Shown here in pieces: positions 7,612 through 15,249 of a DNA stretch of 33,391 bases. Under the pieces are notes generated by a model, which saw only the letters and a program-made list of their open reading frames with translations, had not been told where the DNA came from and did no database searches. Each line of letters begins with the position of its first letter. Positions within the stretch are counted from its first letter, which is position 1. Location of the stretch: contig JAIVJJ010000259.1 of NCBI GenBank assembly GCA_020200095.1, positions 1-33,391 on the forward strand. Reading direction: 5' to 3'. Made by a program: the position numbers and the translations under genes. The stretch is from Acidobacteriota bacterium. GTDB lineage: Bacteria; Acidobacteriota; Blastocatellia; Pyrinomonadales; Pyrinomonadaceae.

Positions 7612-8175
7612 ATGCGGCGAATTTTTATTTCATTTATCGTTATCATTCTTTGGGTAGGTTTAAACAGCAATGTCCTCGCCCAAAATACAGAACAAAAAAC
7701 GCAGGATTTAATTTCTGCGCTTGGTAAAACAAAATACAAGAAAAAAGAAAAAAAGAATTTTTCGTTTGAATTATACATAGATATCAAAAGCGAAGCGGTC
7801 GTCAAACCGGACGTTCGTGATTACGCGGGAGTCTATCAATCAGCGGATGCAGATTACCAAATCGAATTGCGCGTTGCCGCTGACGGCAAAGTTGAAGGAA
7901 ACGGTTACGGTTCGCTTTTTGACAATTCGCAGAAGCGTAACTTTACGCTCAAAGATGCGCGGATAGACGGCGCGCTGCTGACGGCGACCAAAGTTTTTGC
8001 CGACGGCAGGACGGAAAAACTCGAAGCCGTGTTTAATAACCGGACAATGATCGAAGGAAAAAATCCTAATGAAATCACAAGCCGGGAAACAAAATACGGT
8101 CTGGGTTTTATTGATATTTTTGGAACTGGCGGCGCAAATATAACAAACAGAGTTTTTCTTGAATTCAAGCCTTAA
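7612..8175 (+). CDS. Secreted protein of unknown function
   Basis: 187 residues from ATG 7612, set by AAAGGAG at 7598-7604 eight bases upstream. It has an N-terminal signal peptide (MRRIFISFIVIILWVGLNSN, cleavage around VLAQ). The mature part starts with a lysine-rich stretch (KYKKKEKKNF), then DYAGVYQSADADYQIEL and a beta-rich region ending EFKP. The pattern YAGVY...Y.I.L....G.V.G.G suggests a small extracytoplasmic beta-barrel or beta-sandwich domain, but I do not recognise a family. A strong hairpin terminator follows, so it is probably a single-gene transcript. Confidence 0.75.
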   Translation: MRRIFISFIVIILWVGLNSNVLAQNTEQKTQDLISALGKTKYKKKEKKNFSFELYIDIKSEAVVKPDVRDYAGVYQSADADYQIELRVAADGKVEGNGYGSLFDNSQKRNFTLKDARIDGALLTATKVFADGRTEKLEAVFNNRTMIEGKNPNEITSRETKYGLGFIDIFGTGGANITNRVFLEFKP

Positions 8176-8200
8176 CTTTACGACGAACAGATAAAAAATT

Positions 8201-8277
8201 AACAGGAACGCCCACGATTCACGCGAGTAAAACAAATTCGTCTTGTGTATCGCGGGTGTTCCTGTTTTAATTTTTTT
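8201..8277 (+). terminator. Long hairpin with T tract directly before crcB
   Basis: Arms AACAGGAACGCCCACGAT (8201 on) and ATCGCGGGTGTTCCTGTT (to 8266) pair almost fully, and are followed by TTTTAATTTTTTT up to 8277. It is a good intrinsic terminator for the secreted-protein gene. The crcB start codon GTG follows immediately, so if crcB is transcribed from upstream this hairpin would act as an attenuator or occlude its ribosome site. It does not match the fluoride riboswitch consensus. Confidence 0.75.
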
Positions 8278-8658
8278 GTGGAAACACTGACAAGAATACT
8301 GGCAATCGCCTGCGGCGGTGCATTCGGTGCTGTGGCACGTTACGGCTTGAACCTGTTTTTCGCCAAGAGTTTCGCGCCGTTTCCCTTCGCTACGTTTTTT
8401 ATAAATGTGACAGGTTCTTTTCTTATAGGTTTTTTTCTCGTAGTTTTCGCCGATAAACTTCCGGTCACCGAAAATCTTCGTCTTTCGATTATGGTTGGCT
8501 TTATCGGCGCGTTTACCACGTTTTCGACTTTTGAACTGGAGATTTTTGAACTCATTCGAGAAAGATATTTTGCAATCGCTTTTCTCTATCTTTTTCTAAG
8601 CGTTTTATTGGGATTCGTCGGAGTTTCGGGCGGCGTCTGGCTGGCAAGGCGAATTTGA
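8278..8658 (+). CDS. crcB: CrcB/Fluc fluoride ion channel
   Basis: Small inner-membrane protein that forms a dimeric fluoride channel and protects from fluoride toxicity. Family hallmarks are present: GGAFGAVARYGL (residues 13-24), NVTGSFLIGF (43-52) and GFIGAFTTFSTFELE (74-88), which contains the Phe-box and Thr/Ser residues lining the pore. Four hydrophobic segments are visible and 126 residues is normal. The start is assigned to GTG 8278; an upstream in-frame extension to 8245 would be encoded by the terminator hairpin. No Shine-Dalgarno is available because the T tract ends right before the GTG, so translation initiation is unusual. Confidence 0.92.
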   Translation: METLTRILAIACGGAFGAVARYGLNLFFAKSFAPFPFATFFINVTGSFLIGFFLVVFADKLPVTENLRLSIMVGFIGAFTTFSTFELEIFELIRERYFAIAFLYLFLSVLLGFVGVSGGVWLARRI

Positions 8659-8676
8659 AGTAGAAATCAAGTATGT

Positions 8677-8706
8677 CGGTAGCCCGAAACTTCACTCAGG
8701 CTACCG
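8677..8706. terminator. Hairpin between convergent crcB and the BNR/VPS10 gene
   Basis: CGGTAGCC (8677-8684) pairs with GGCTACCG (8699-8706) in the 69-base gap between two stop codons facing each other. There is no long T run on either side, so termination is plausible but weakly supported. Confidence 0.5.
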
Positions 8707-8727
8707 GTACACTTTTATAATTTACCT

Positions 8728-11700
8728 TTACTGCGGCGGTTCAATTGCTTTACCGGCAACAATTATCGGAAGTCCCGCCTTTTGCAAGGTTTCGTTTATT
8801 CTTGCCGTATCTTCACTGATAAAACGATTAATATCGGTGATTTTCGACGGCAATCGAGTTTGCAATAAACTAAATTGCTCGCGCATTGCCGCAGTCGGAC
8901 CCGAATTGCCGTCGCTGACGGTGAAATATAAACCGCCGATTTGGTCGGTTAGTTTCGCCGAAGCACGAATGCCGTCTTCTTCACCAACAACCAAATCGCC
9001 TGTTATCGTGTCGATCCGTTTTTTATAATCGGTCATCGCTTTCGTCAAATCCGGCGGAACTTCCGCGAGGCGGTCTCGGGCGACGCGCTCGATTTGTTCG
9101 GCTTGCTGTTTGGCGCTGTCGAGCAGGCGTAAGCCGTCGTTGAGCGTCGAAAGCATATCGCGCAGGCGCATTGACAAATCAAGCTGCGCCTGCAAATCGG
9201 CGGTTGTTATCGAAACCGTCGGGTCAACGCGAACCTCAATCTTTCCTTCCTGTTGAACTTTATCACCGACAAACAATTTAACCGTGTAAATTCCGGGCAA
9301 CGCCTGCGGTCCGCGCGGCGGTCCAAAAAATTCGATTTGCTCGCCCGTAGGCGGACGACGAACACGCGCTCCTTCGTGACTCAGATTCCAAGCCGCGCGG
9401 TTCAAGCCCTTCTCTTTCGGTAAATTTTTAACTTCAGCAATTTTCTTTCCTCTTGCGTCGGAAACTTCGAGTTTAAGCTGCGTCTTTTCGTCCGCTTTAT
9501 CCTTTAAATAATATGTAACAATCGCGCCGCGCGGCGGATTCGCGCCTTGAAACAGTTTGTCGCCGATGCCGTAGCGTGTCATTCGCGTCGTAAAACGATA
9601 AGCCGGACGCACATCAAACATATAAGTCGGACTTTGCAAAATCGTGTCATTCATTTGTTGAATCGGCGCGGCATCGTCAAAAACCCAAAGACTGCGTCCG
9701 TGCGTCGCCAGAATTAAATCGTTGTCGCGCGGGTGAACAACAATGTCGTGAACGGCGACACGCGGCAGATTTTTCAAATTTAGCTCAAACCAATTTCTGC
9801 CCCCGTTGTAAGAAGCATATAAACCAAGTTCCGTTCCGGCATACAGCAGATTCGGATTTCGCAAATCTTCCCTTACAACGTGAACATACGCCCTTTCTGG
9901 TAAATTTCCGGTGATGTTTGTGAAATTGCGCCCACCGTCCGTTGTTTTGAAAACATAAGGGCGGTAATCATCAAGTTTGTGACGGTCAAACGCAACGTAT
10001 GCCGTGTTTGCATTTGTGCGCGATGGTTCGACGTGTGATACGGAAGAATCCACAGACAATTTCGGGACGTTTTTAACCACATTCGTCCAAGCTTGCCCGC
10101 CGTTAGTTGTGATTTGCAAATTTCCGTCGTCGGTTCCCGCCCATATTAAATTGGCTTGGCGCGGCGATTCGGCAAGGCTAATAACGACGGCGTAGCTTTC
10201 GGCAGATGTGTTTTCCGTGAACACCGGACCGCCCGCGTCTTTCAAACGCTCGCGATTATTTGTTGATAAATCCTGACTGATTGCCGTCCAGGTTTTTCCG
10301 AAATCGGTTGATTTGAAAACCGAGCTGCCGCCTAAATAAACCGTGTTTTTGTCGTGCGGCGAGAGAATCAGGGGAGCGTTCCAGTTAAAACGATATTTAT
10401 CGTTTTCCGCCGCGCCGCCCGGTCCGAAATATGGCACGACCGACTGTTGCTCGCGGTTTTTCATATCGGTGCGAACGACGCTTCCGCCTTGCGATTCGGT
10501 CAAATACAAATCGGGATTGTCTGGATGCGCGATCGCATAAAAACCGTCGCCAAAGCTAATCATTCGCCAATCGTCATTCAAAATTCCCGACGGCTCCCTC
10601 GTGCGCGAAGGTCCCGTCCAAGTTCCGTTATCCTGCAAACCCCCGGTCAAATTATAGAAAGGCTCGCGGTTGTCGGCAAAAACCTGATAAAACTGTCCGA
10701 GCGGAATGTTGTTAACATACTCCCAGTTTTTTCCGTCTATCGTGACGGCAACGCCGCCATCCTGACCTTGCCACATTCGTTTCGGGTTTTGCGGGTCAAT
10801 CCAGAGCGCGTGAAAATCAATATGCGTCGTCGTCGAAATCCTTTGGAAATTGCGCCCGCCGTCTTGCGACATAAAAAGCGGCGAAGCAATGGCATAAACT
10901 TTATCTTCATTTGTCGGGTCAACACGCACGGTCGTGTAATAAAATCCGCGCCCGACAATGTTTTGATTTTTATAAACCTGCCGGAAAGTTTCGCCTTTGT
11001 CGTCTGAGCGATAAAGCGTTCCGTCTTTCGATTCGAGAATCGCATAAACGACGTTCGGATTGCTCGCCGCGACAGCCAAACCAATTCTGCCGATTTGTTT
11101 CGGCAAGCCCTTATCAATTTTGTTCCAAGTTCTGCCGCCGTCAATTGAACGAAAAACGCCGCCTTGTTCTGATCCGCTCGTAAATGTCCAAGGCTTGCGC
11201 TCAAAACGCCACATTCCCGCAAAAAGAATGTTTGGATTCGTCGGGTCAATATCCAAATCCGACGCGCCGTGAAACTGGTCAATGTAAAGCGTCTTCGTCC
11301 AAGTCTTACCGCCGTCGGTTGTCATAAAAACACCGCGTTCTTCGTTTGCGCCCCAGACGTGACCGACCGCCGCGACGTATGCGATGTCTGGATTTTTCGG
11401 ATGAACGATGATTTTTGAAATAGTGTTCGTATCTTTCAAACCGAGATGTTTCCAAGTCTTTCCACCATCGGTTGATTTATAAACGCCATCGCCGAAGGAA
11501 ACGCTGTTGCGCGTGTTCGATTCGCCCGTACCAACCCAGATCACGTCCGGGTTTCCCGGTTCGAGCGCGATGTCACCAACAGAAATCGTATTTTGACGAT
11601 CAAAAATTGGCGTCCATTTCATTCCGCCGTTGGTCGTTTTGAAAATTCCGCCCGAACCTGTGGCAACATAAACCGTGTTTGGATCGCCCGGAACGCCTTC

Positions 11701-11913
11701 GATGTCAGCCACGCGCCCGCCCATATTTGCCGGACCGATGCTGCGCCACGCGAGATTTGCCATCGCTGACGATTCCGTCATTTTTTCGACTGCCTTTTCA
11801 GGCGGTTTTCGTTCATCCGTCTTTTTTTGCGCCCGCGCCGGAACACTATTCAGGCATAAGCAAAGAAGAGCCAGCAACGCGCCGACTTTTGCGTTAAGTC
11901 TTCGATTTTTCAT
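8728..11913 (-). CDS. Secreted BNR/VPS10-like beta-propeller protein (sortilin/exo-glycosidase-like)
   Basis: 1061 residues with a signal peptide (KVGALLALLCLCLNSVPARA, cleavage near ARAQ). The first ~740 residues carry many Asp-box blades of the form (S/T)TDGGKTW, for example GVYKSTDGGKTWK and GVFMTTDGGKTWT, typical of two stacked BNR/VPS10 propellers. The stretch ATHGRSLWVFDD near residue 745 marks the end of the propeller part. The C-terminal ~300 residues have a beta domain (KLEVSDARGKKIAEV...) followed by a helical segment. Such proteins are strongly expanded in Acidobacteriota and are often annotated as glycosyl hydrolases, but no catalytic residues can be named. Start ATG 11913 has GGAGA at a good distance. 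Convergent with crcB. Probably a secreted or outer-surface binding or hydrolytic protein. Confidence 0.92.
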   Translation of the reverse strand: MKNRRLNAKVGALLALLCLCLNSVPARAQKKTDERKPPEKAVEKMTESSAMANLAWRSIGPANMGGRVADIEGVPGDPNTVYVATGSGGIFKTTNGGMKWTPIFDRQNTISVGDIALEPGNPDVIWVGTGESNTRNSVSFGDGVYKSTDGGKTWKHLGLKDTNTISKIIVHPKNPDIAYVAAVGHVWGANEERGVFMTTDGGKTWTKTLYIDQFHGASDLDIDPTNPNILFAGMWRFERKPWTFTSGSEQGGVFRSIDGGRTWNKIDKGLPKQIGRIGLAVAASNPNVVYAILESKDGTLYRSDDKGETFRQVYKNQNIVGRGFYYTTVRVDPTNEDKVYAIASPLFMSQDGGRNFQRISTTTHIDFHALWIDPQNPKRMWQGQDGGVAVTIDGKNWEYVNNIPLGQFYQVFADNREPFYNLTGGLQDNGTWTGPSRTREPSGILNDDWRMISFGDGFYAIAHPDNPDLYLTESQGGSVVRTDMKNREQQSVVPYFGPGGAAENDKYRFNWNAPLILSPHDKNTVYLGGSSVFKSTDFGKTWTAISQDLSTNNRERLKDAGGPVFTENTSAESYAVVISLAESPRQANLIWAGTDDGNLQITTNGGQAWTNVVKNVPKLSVDSSVSHVEPSRTNANTAYVAFDRHKLDDYRPYVFKTTDGGRNFTNITGNLPERAYVHVVREDLRNPNLLYAGTELGLYASYNGGRNWFELNLKNLPRVAVHDIVVHPRDNDLILATHGRSLWVFDDAAPIQQMNDTILQSPTYMFDVRPAYRFTTRMTRYGIGDKLFQGANPPRGAIVTYYLKDKADEKTQLKLEVSDARGKKIAEVKNLPKEKGLNRAAWNLSHEGARVRRPPTGEQIEFFGPPRGPQALPGIYTVKLFVGDKVQQEGKIEVRVDPTVSITTADLQAQLDLSMRLRDMLSTLNDGLRLLDSAKQQAEQIERVARDRLAEVPPDLTKAMTDYKKRIDTITGDLVVGEEDGIRASAKLTDQIGGLYFTVSDGNSGPTAAMREQFSLLQTRLPSKITDINRFISEDTARINETLQKAGLPIIVAGKAIEPPQ

Positions 11914-12011
11914 TCGGTTTCTCCAGAGAAATTAGATTAGGCTTGATTTAATTTGATTTTATACGCTGCGTCAAGAATAAAGGTTTTTAGAATGATTTGT
12001 AAAAATTCAAT

Positions 12012-13181
12012 TTAACTTATCAAAGCGTTTCGCGCTTTACAAACTGTTGCTGCCGCCCTTTCTACCGAATCTGCTAAAGCCGTCAGATGTCCCATTTTGC
12101 GCCCGCTTCTGGCTTCGGCTTTGCCATAAAGATGCAGTTTGACGTTCGGGAATTCTAAAGCATTTTGCCAATTCGGCTCGCCGTTTTTCCACAAATCACC
12201 AAGCAGATTTGCCATCGCCGCAGGTTTATAAAATCCGGTTGCGCCTAAATCAAATCCGCAGACCGCGCGTAACTGTTGCTCGAATTGCGACGTAACGCAA
12301 GCATCAACCGTCAAATGCCCGGAATTATGGGGGCGCGGCGCGAGTTCGTTGACAAGGAGTTTTTCATCTTTCATCAGAAAAAACTCAATGCATAAAACGC
12401 CAACGACTTCGAGTTTCGTTAAAACCTCATGCGCAATCTCGACGGCTTCTTTTTGCGTTTTGTTTGAAACAATAGCGGGCGCCAAAGAAACATCCAAAAT
12501 GTGATTTGCATGAGCGTTTTCAATCACGCCGTAATGAGCGAAATTTCCCTGCAAATCTCTCGCCGCGACAACCGAAACTTCTTTTTCAAAATCTACAAAC
12601 GCTTCTAAAACCGCTTCGTTTCCGTCCAGATTATCGAAGGCTTTTTTAATGTCTTTTATGTTTTTGATTTTCGTTTGACCTTTGCCGTCGTAACCGAAAC
12701 CGGCGGTTTTCAAAACGCACGGCGTGCCGATTTCTTCAACCGCTTTTTGTAAATCTTTCAGAGTTTTGATATGCCGAAAAGACGTAACCGGAAAATTGTT
12801 CTCTTCTAAAAAATTCTTTTCTCTCAATCTGTTTTGTGCCACGTGCAGAACTTCACCGCGTGGACGGACAGGCACAAATTTTTCTGCTTCTTCAACTGTA
12901 GCAAACGGCACGTTTTCAAACTCAAACGTAATGACATCAACATTCTTGGCAAAATCTCGAACCGCGTCTAAATCTTCGTAATCGGCTTTGATTTCCGTAT
13001 CGGCGACTTGTCCGGTCGGCGTGTCGGATTCAGGTGAGAATGTGTGAACGCGATAACCCATTCGCCGCGCGGCAATGGTGAACATTCGCCCAAGCTGTCC
13101 GCTACCGAGAACGCCAATGGTTGAGTTTGGTAAAACCGTTTGGATTTTGGATTTTAAATTTTGGATTTTGGATTTCCTCAA
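12012..13181 (-). CDS. purK: N5-carboxyaminoimidazole ribonucleotide synthase
   Basis: ATP-grasp enzyme making N5-CAIR from AIR, bicarbonate and ATP in purine synthesis. It has GVLGSGQLGRM at residues 22-32, the ATP-grasp core (VLKTAGFGYDGKGQ, VLEAFVDFEKEVSV), and the C-terminal VNELAPRPHNSGHLTVDAC signature. The length of 389 exceeds the usual ~375 because of an odd N-terminus: the first 14 residues (RKSKIQNLKSKIQT) are encoded by a tandem AT-rich repeat. The only available start is TTG 13181, four bases after the purE stop, so the two genes look translationally coupled. No ATG lies between the repeat and the first beta strand. Confidence 0.93.
   Translation of the reverse strand: MRKSKIQNLKSKIQTVLPNSTIGVLGSGQLGRMFTIAARRMGYRVHTFSPESDTPTGQVADTEIKADYEDLDAVRDFAKNVDVITFEFENVPFATVEEAEKFVPVRPRGEVLHVAQNRLREKNFLEENNFPVTSFRHIKTLKDLQKAVEEIGTPCVLKTAGFGYDGKGQTKIKNIKDIKKAFDNLDGNEAVLEAFVDFEKEVSVVAARDLQGNFAHYGVIENAHANHILDVSLAPAIVSNKTQKEAVEIAHEVLTKLEVVGVLCIEFFLMKDEKLLVNELAPRPHNSGHLTVDACVTSQFEQQLRAVCGFDLGATGFYKPAAMANLLGDLWKNGEPNWQNALEFPNVKLHLYGKAEARSGRKMGHLTALADSVERAAATVCKARNALIS
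13139..13177. repeat. Tandem low-complexity repeat at the purE-purK junction
   Basis: On the plus strand GGATTTTGGATTTT-like words are iterated (TTTTGGATTTTAAATTTTGG and neighbours). On the minus strand it encodes KSKIQ-NL-KSKIQ at the start of PurK. The same word family (ATTTTAGATTTTAGATTTTG) occurs between the two lipoprotein genes near 24,950. Confidence 0.8.
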
Positions 13182-13185
13182 AATT

Positions 13186-13692
13186 TTATTCTAAAGTTAC
13201 CGCTAAAACTGTATTTGTCTGTTCTTCTCTAAACTTCCGCAATTTCTTGCGTAAATCTCTTCTCGTGTTTGCCAAAATCGCAACGGCTAAAAGCGCGGCA
13301 TTTGTTGCGCCCGAATTTCCGATTGCAAGTGTTCCGACCGGAATTCCAGCGGGCATTTGCACAATCGAAAGTAGCGAATCCATTCCAGTAAGTGTTTTGC
13401 TTTGAACAGGAACGCCGAGAACCGGAACTAAAGTTTGTGCCGCGACCATTCCAGGAAGATGCGCCGCGCCACCCGCGCCCGCGATGATAATTTCGATGCC
13501 GCGCGATTCAGCAGATTTTGCAAATTCAAATAATAAATCCGGCGTTCGATGTGCGGAAACAACTCTACATTCGTGCAGCACGCCAAAATTTTCCAGAATC
13601 TCCGAAGCGTTTTTCATCGTTTCCCAATCGGATGTGCTGCCCATAATTACCGAAACAAGCGGTTTTTCATCTTTATTTATTTTCTTTGCCAT
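13186..13692 (-). CDS. purE: N5-carboxyaminoimidazole ribonucleotide mutase (class I PurE)
   Basis: Converts N5-CAIR to CAIR, the step after PurK. Characteristic motifs: MGSTSDW (residues 17-23), the catalytic SAHRTP (46-51), and [12 protein letters not shown] (71-82) followed by PVLGVPVQS. 168 residues is the normal class I length. ATG 13692 lies inside the 3' end of the upstream zinc-ribbon gene (20-base overlap), and purK starts four bases after its stop, giving a three-gene minus-strand operon (zinc ribbon-purE-purK). Confidence 0.95.
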   Translation of the reverse strand: MAKKINKDEKPLVSVIMGSTSDWETMKNASEILENFGVLHECRVVSAHRTPDLLFEFAKSAESRGIEIIIAGAGGAAHLPGMVAAQTLVPVLGVPVQSKTLTGMDSLLSIVQMPAGIPVGTLAIGNSGATNAALLAVAILANTRRDLRKKLRKFREEQTNTVLAVTLE

Positions 13693-13960
13693 AAGTTTGA
13701 ATTACAATTCCGCCGAAACGGGCTTCGTCCGCCCAACATTTTACTCCATCAATATAGCAAATATGACTTTCACGTTTCTCGTTCGTGTCCATATATTGAG
13801 CTGCAAAACCACCGCCCAGCATTGTTGTATTGTAAAATTTTAACGGACGATTATTCTCATCCGTCGCTCGTTCCGAGCAAGTCGAGCAGACATATTTCGG
13901 GTATCTTTCTGAAAATTGGACTTCCGCTGAACAAATCGGACATTTTTGCGTTTCCGGCAT
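13673..13960 (-). CDS. Small zinc-ribbon protein of unknown function
   Basis: 95 residues. CPIC (C7, C10) and CSTC (C25, C28) form a four-Cys zinc ribbon. The C-terminal half contains [24 protein letters not shown], a conserved stretch I have seen in uncharacterised small proteins of many phyla. The tail overlaps purE by 20 bases, so it is probably co-translated with the purine genes, though no link to purine synthesis is known. The start codon at 13960 abuts a copy of the dispersed palindromic repeat and has no clear Shine-Dalgarno. Confidence 0.75.
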   Translation of the reverse strand: MPETQKCPICSAEVQFSERYPKYVCSTCSERATDENNRPLKFYNTTMLGGGFAAQYMDTNEKRESHICYIDGVKCWADEARFGGIVIQTYGKENK

Positions 13961-13962
13961 TT

Positions 13963-14026
13963 GCTTACAAAATAGAAAAGATGCGCAACGAAAGCAAATT
14001 TATTCTGCATCTTTTAATTTTTTAGC
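13963..14026. repeat. Dispersed palindromic repeat, copy 1
   Basis: Arms AAAATAGAAAAGATGCGC and CTGCATCTTTTAATTTTTT flank the conserved loop element ACGAAAGCAA. Three relatives lie at 16625, 17732 and 18126 in the same orientation. Here the repeat fills the space just upstream of the zinc-ribbon gene, at the left boundary of the accessory array. Confidence 0.85.
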
Positions 14027-14078
14027 CGCAAACAAATACGATATTTCACGGAAAAATATGTGTTTATAAACAAATCTA

Positions 14079-14096
14079 TGTTAGTGGTAGTTTTAT
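14079..14096 (-). other. Gene-end boundary motif (after methyltransferase stop)
   Basis: On the minus strand the stop codon TAA is followed at once by AACTACCACTAACA. The beta-lactamase (TAA then AACTGCTGCTAACA) and the esterase (TAA then AAAACTGCCGCTGATACA) end in the same way. Cassette-like boundaries are one reading; see findings. Confidence 0.5.
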
Positions 14097-14998
14097 TTGC
14101 TTCCCGAAACCAGATACATTATTGTTGCTCCTCCCGAATAATATTCATTCATTTCAATCTGCGTGAGAACTTTGTTCCCGGCGCGTTTAATTATGAAGTC
14201 TTCATAAAATTTTATGGCTTCAGCTCCTAATACTTCAAAATATTTTCTCCCTGTCTTGTCAAACGTCTTTCTTTCTTTCTGCCACAATTTCATAGATTCA
14301 ATGGTAGCTTTTTGCTCAGCTTTAGAGTAGGGCGGATACAACGGAACGACTTTGTCGCTGACATACGATTGTAAATTTAAAAAACCCGCTTCACTCATTG
14401 TTCCGGTTAGTAAATCACCAAAAGAATTATCACCTTCTTTCAATTTTATTTTCCCCTGTTCCCAAAGTATAGAGAATTTAATATTTTCTAATTTTTCAAG
14501 GAGCGTTTCATCTTTTGATACAGAGTCTTTGATTAAATTTCCGACCAGATTATTCGGTTCGGCACATATGACAATTCCACCTTTCTTTACTACCCTTTTC
14601 ATTTCAAGCAGGGCTTGTTTAGGATTTTCTAAATGAATGAGCAGTGTTTGGCAAGTTACCACGTCAAAAGAGTCGTCTTCAAAAATTAACCGATGAGCAT
14701 CGCCTTTCACAAAATTCAATGATGATTGAAGTGACTTAAACCTTACCTTCAGTCCTTCATTACCCGCCGCCCATTTAATGTCGTTATCGTATGCCGTTAC
14801 TGTTGAATTTGGTTTAAGATAGGGCGTCAACAACTGGCTCCAATGGCACAAACCACATCCAATATCCAGCAATGTAGAATACCGACCTAAGTCCCATCTC
14901 TTTGCCATCAGGTCAAGAAAATCCTTGTTATACCAGTAATCTCTGTAATCAGAAAAAAATAATTCTGAATGTCCTAAGTCTTCCATGTGTTTATACAC
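14093..14998 (-). CDS. SAM-dependent class I methyltransferase
   Basis: 301 residues. Motif I LLDIGCGLC (residues 43-51), a post-I acidic residue in TAYDND, FVKGDAHRL and FDVVTCQTLLIHLENP (motifs II-III region), and RVVKKGGIVICAEPNN (motif IV region) define a Methyltransf_11/25-type Rossmann fold. The target molecule cannot be told; the domain after residue 165 has no recognised acceptor motif. ATG 14998 or ATG 14986 could be the start. The gene sits alone between boundary motifs on both sides, with a terminator hairpin upstream, so it looks like an independent accessory unit. Confidence 0.87.
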   Translation of the reverse strand: MYKHMEDLGHSELFFSDYRDYWYNKDFLDLMAKRWDLGRYSTLLDIGCGLCHWSQLLTPYLKPNSTVTAYDNDIKWAAGNEGLKVRFKSLQSSLNFVKGDAHRLIFEDDSFDVVTCQTLLIHLENPKQALLEMKRVVKKGGIVICAEPNNLVGNLIKDSVSKDETLLEKLENIKFSILWEQGKIKLKEGDNSFGDLLTGTMSEAGFLNLQSYVSDKVVPLYPPYSKAEQKATIESMKLWQKERKTFDKTGRKYFEVLGAEAIKFYEDFIIKRAGNKVLTQIEMNEYYSGGATIMYLVSGSK

Positions 14999-14999
14999 A

Positions 15000-15031
15000 G
15001 ATGTCGAGTTGTTCTAAAAATTACCGCTAAC
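15000..15031 (-). other. Gene-start boundary motif (before methyltransferase)
   Basis: The minus strand reads GTTAGCGGTAATTTTTAGAA and then CAACTCGACATC, just upstream of the methyltransferase start. A similar string, GTTGGTAGCGATTTTTAGAG, stands before the beta-lactamase (19928-19947). Adjacent bases form a short palindrome (CGCTTGTAAATACAAG). Confidence 0.45.
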
Positions 15032-15102
15032 TTGTATTTACAAGCGCCTTTTGATGCGCGCTGAAAATATAAGAGATTTAAGTTGAATATGCAATAAAAT
15101 GC

Positions 15103-15134
15103 AAAAAGGACGAAGCCAAAACTTCATCCTTTTT
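15103..15134 (-). terminator. Terminator hairpin E (icd-terminator family)
   Basis: AAAAAGGACGAAG and CTTCATCCTTTTT pair around a CCAAAA loop, with T runs on both sides. The hairpin and the 35 bases to its left (ATTTAAGTTGAATATGCAAT and so on) match the block at 21915-21973 closely. It is one of six related hairpins (A-F) in the window. Confidence 0.75.
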
Positions 15135-15164
15135 CAACCTCGCTTTGTCTCCGTTTAAATGATC

Positions 15165-15186
15165 AGGCTGTTATTTTCAACAGCCT
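15165..15186. terminator. Hairpin downstream of the namZ-like gene
   Basis: AGGCTGTT (15165-15172) and AACAGCCT (15179-15186) form a perfect 8-bp stem in the gap after the muramidase stop codon. No T run follows on the minus strand, so function as a terminator is uncertain. Confidence 0.4.
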
Positions 15187-15249
15187 TTAAATAATTTTTG
15201 AGGCTGACAAAACTAAATTTACAATCTTTTAGAATTACAGTTCACGAGA

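Noticed and set aside
8176-8277. Fluoride riboswitch upstream of crcB
   Set aside because: The region lacks the conserved GGNGAUGG...UGAUGACUCCUAC-type elements; only a simple hairpin and T tract are present.
10354-11007. 217-aa plus-strand ORF opposite the BNR/VPS10 gene
   Set aside because: Shadow of the propeller repeats; no ribosome site, no domain.
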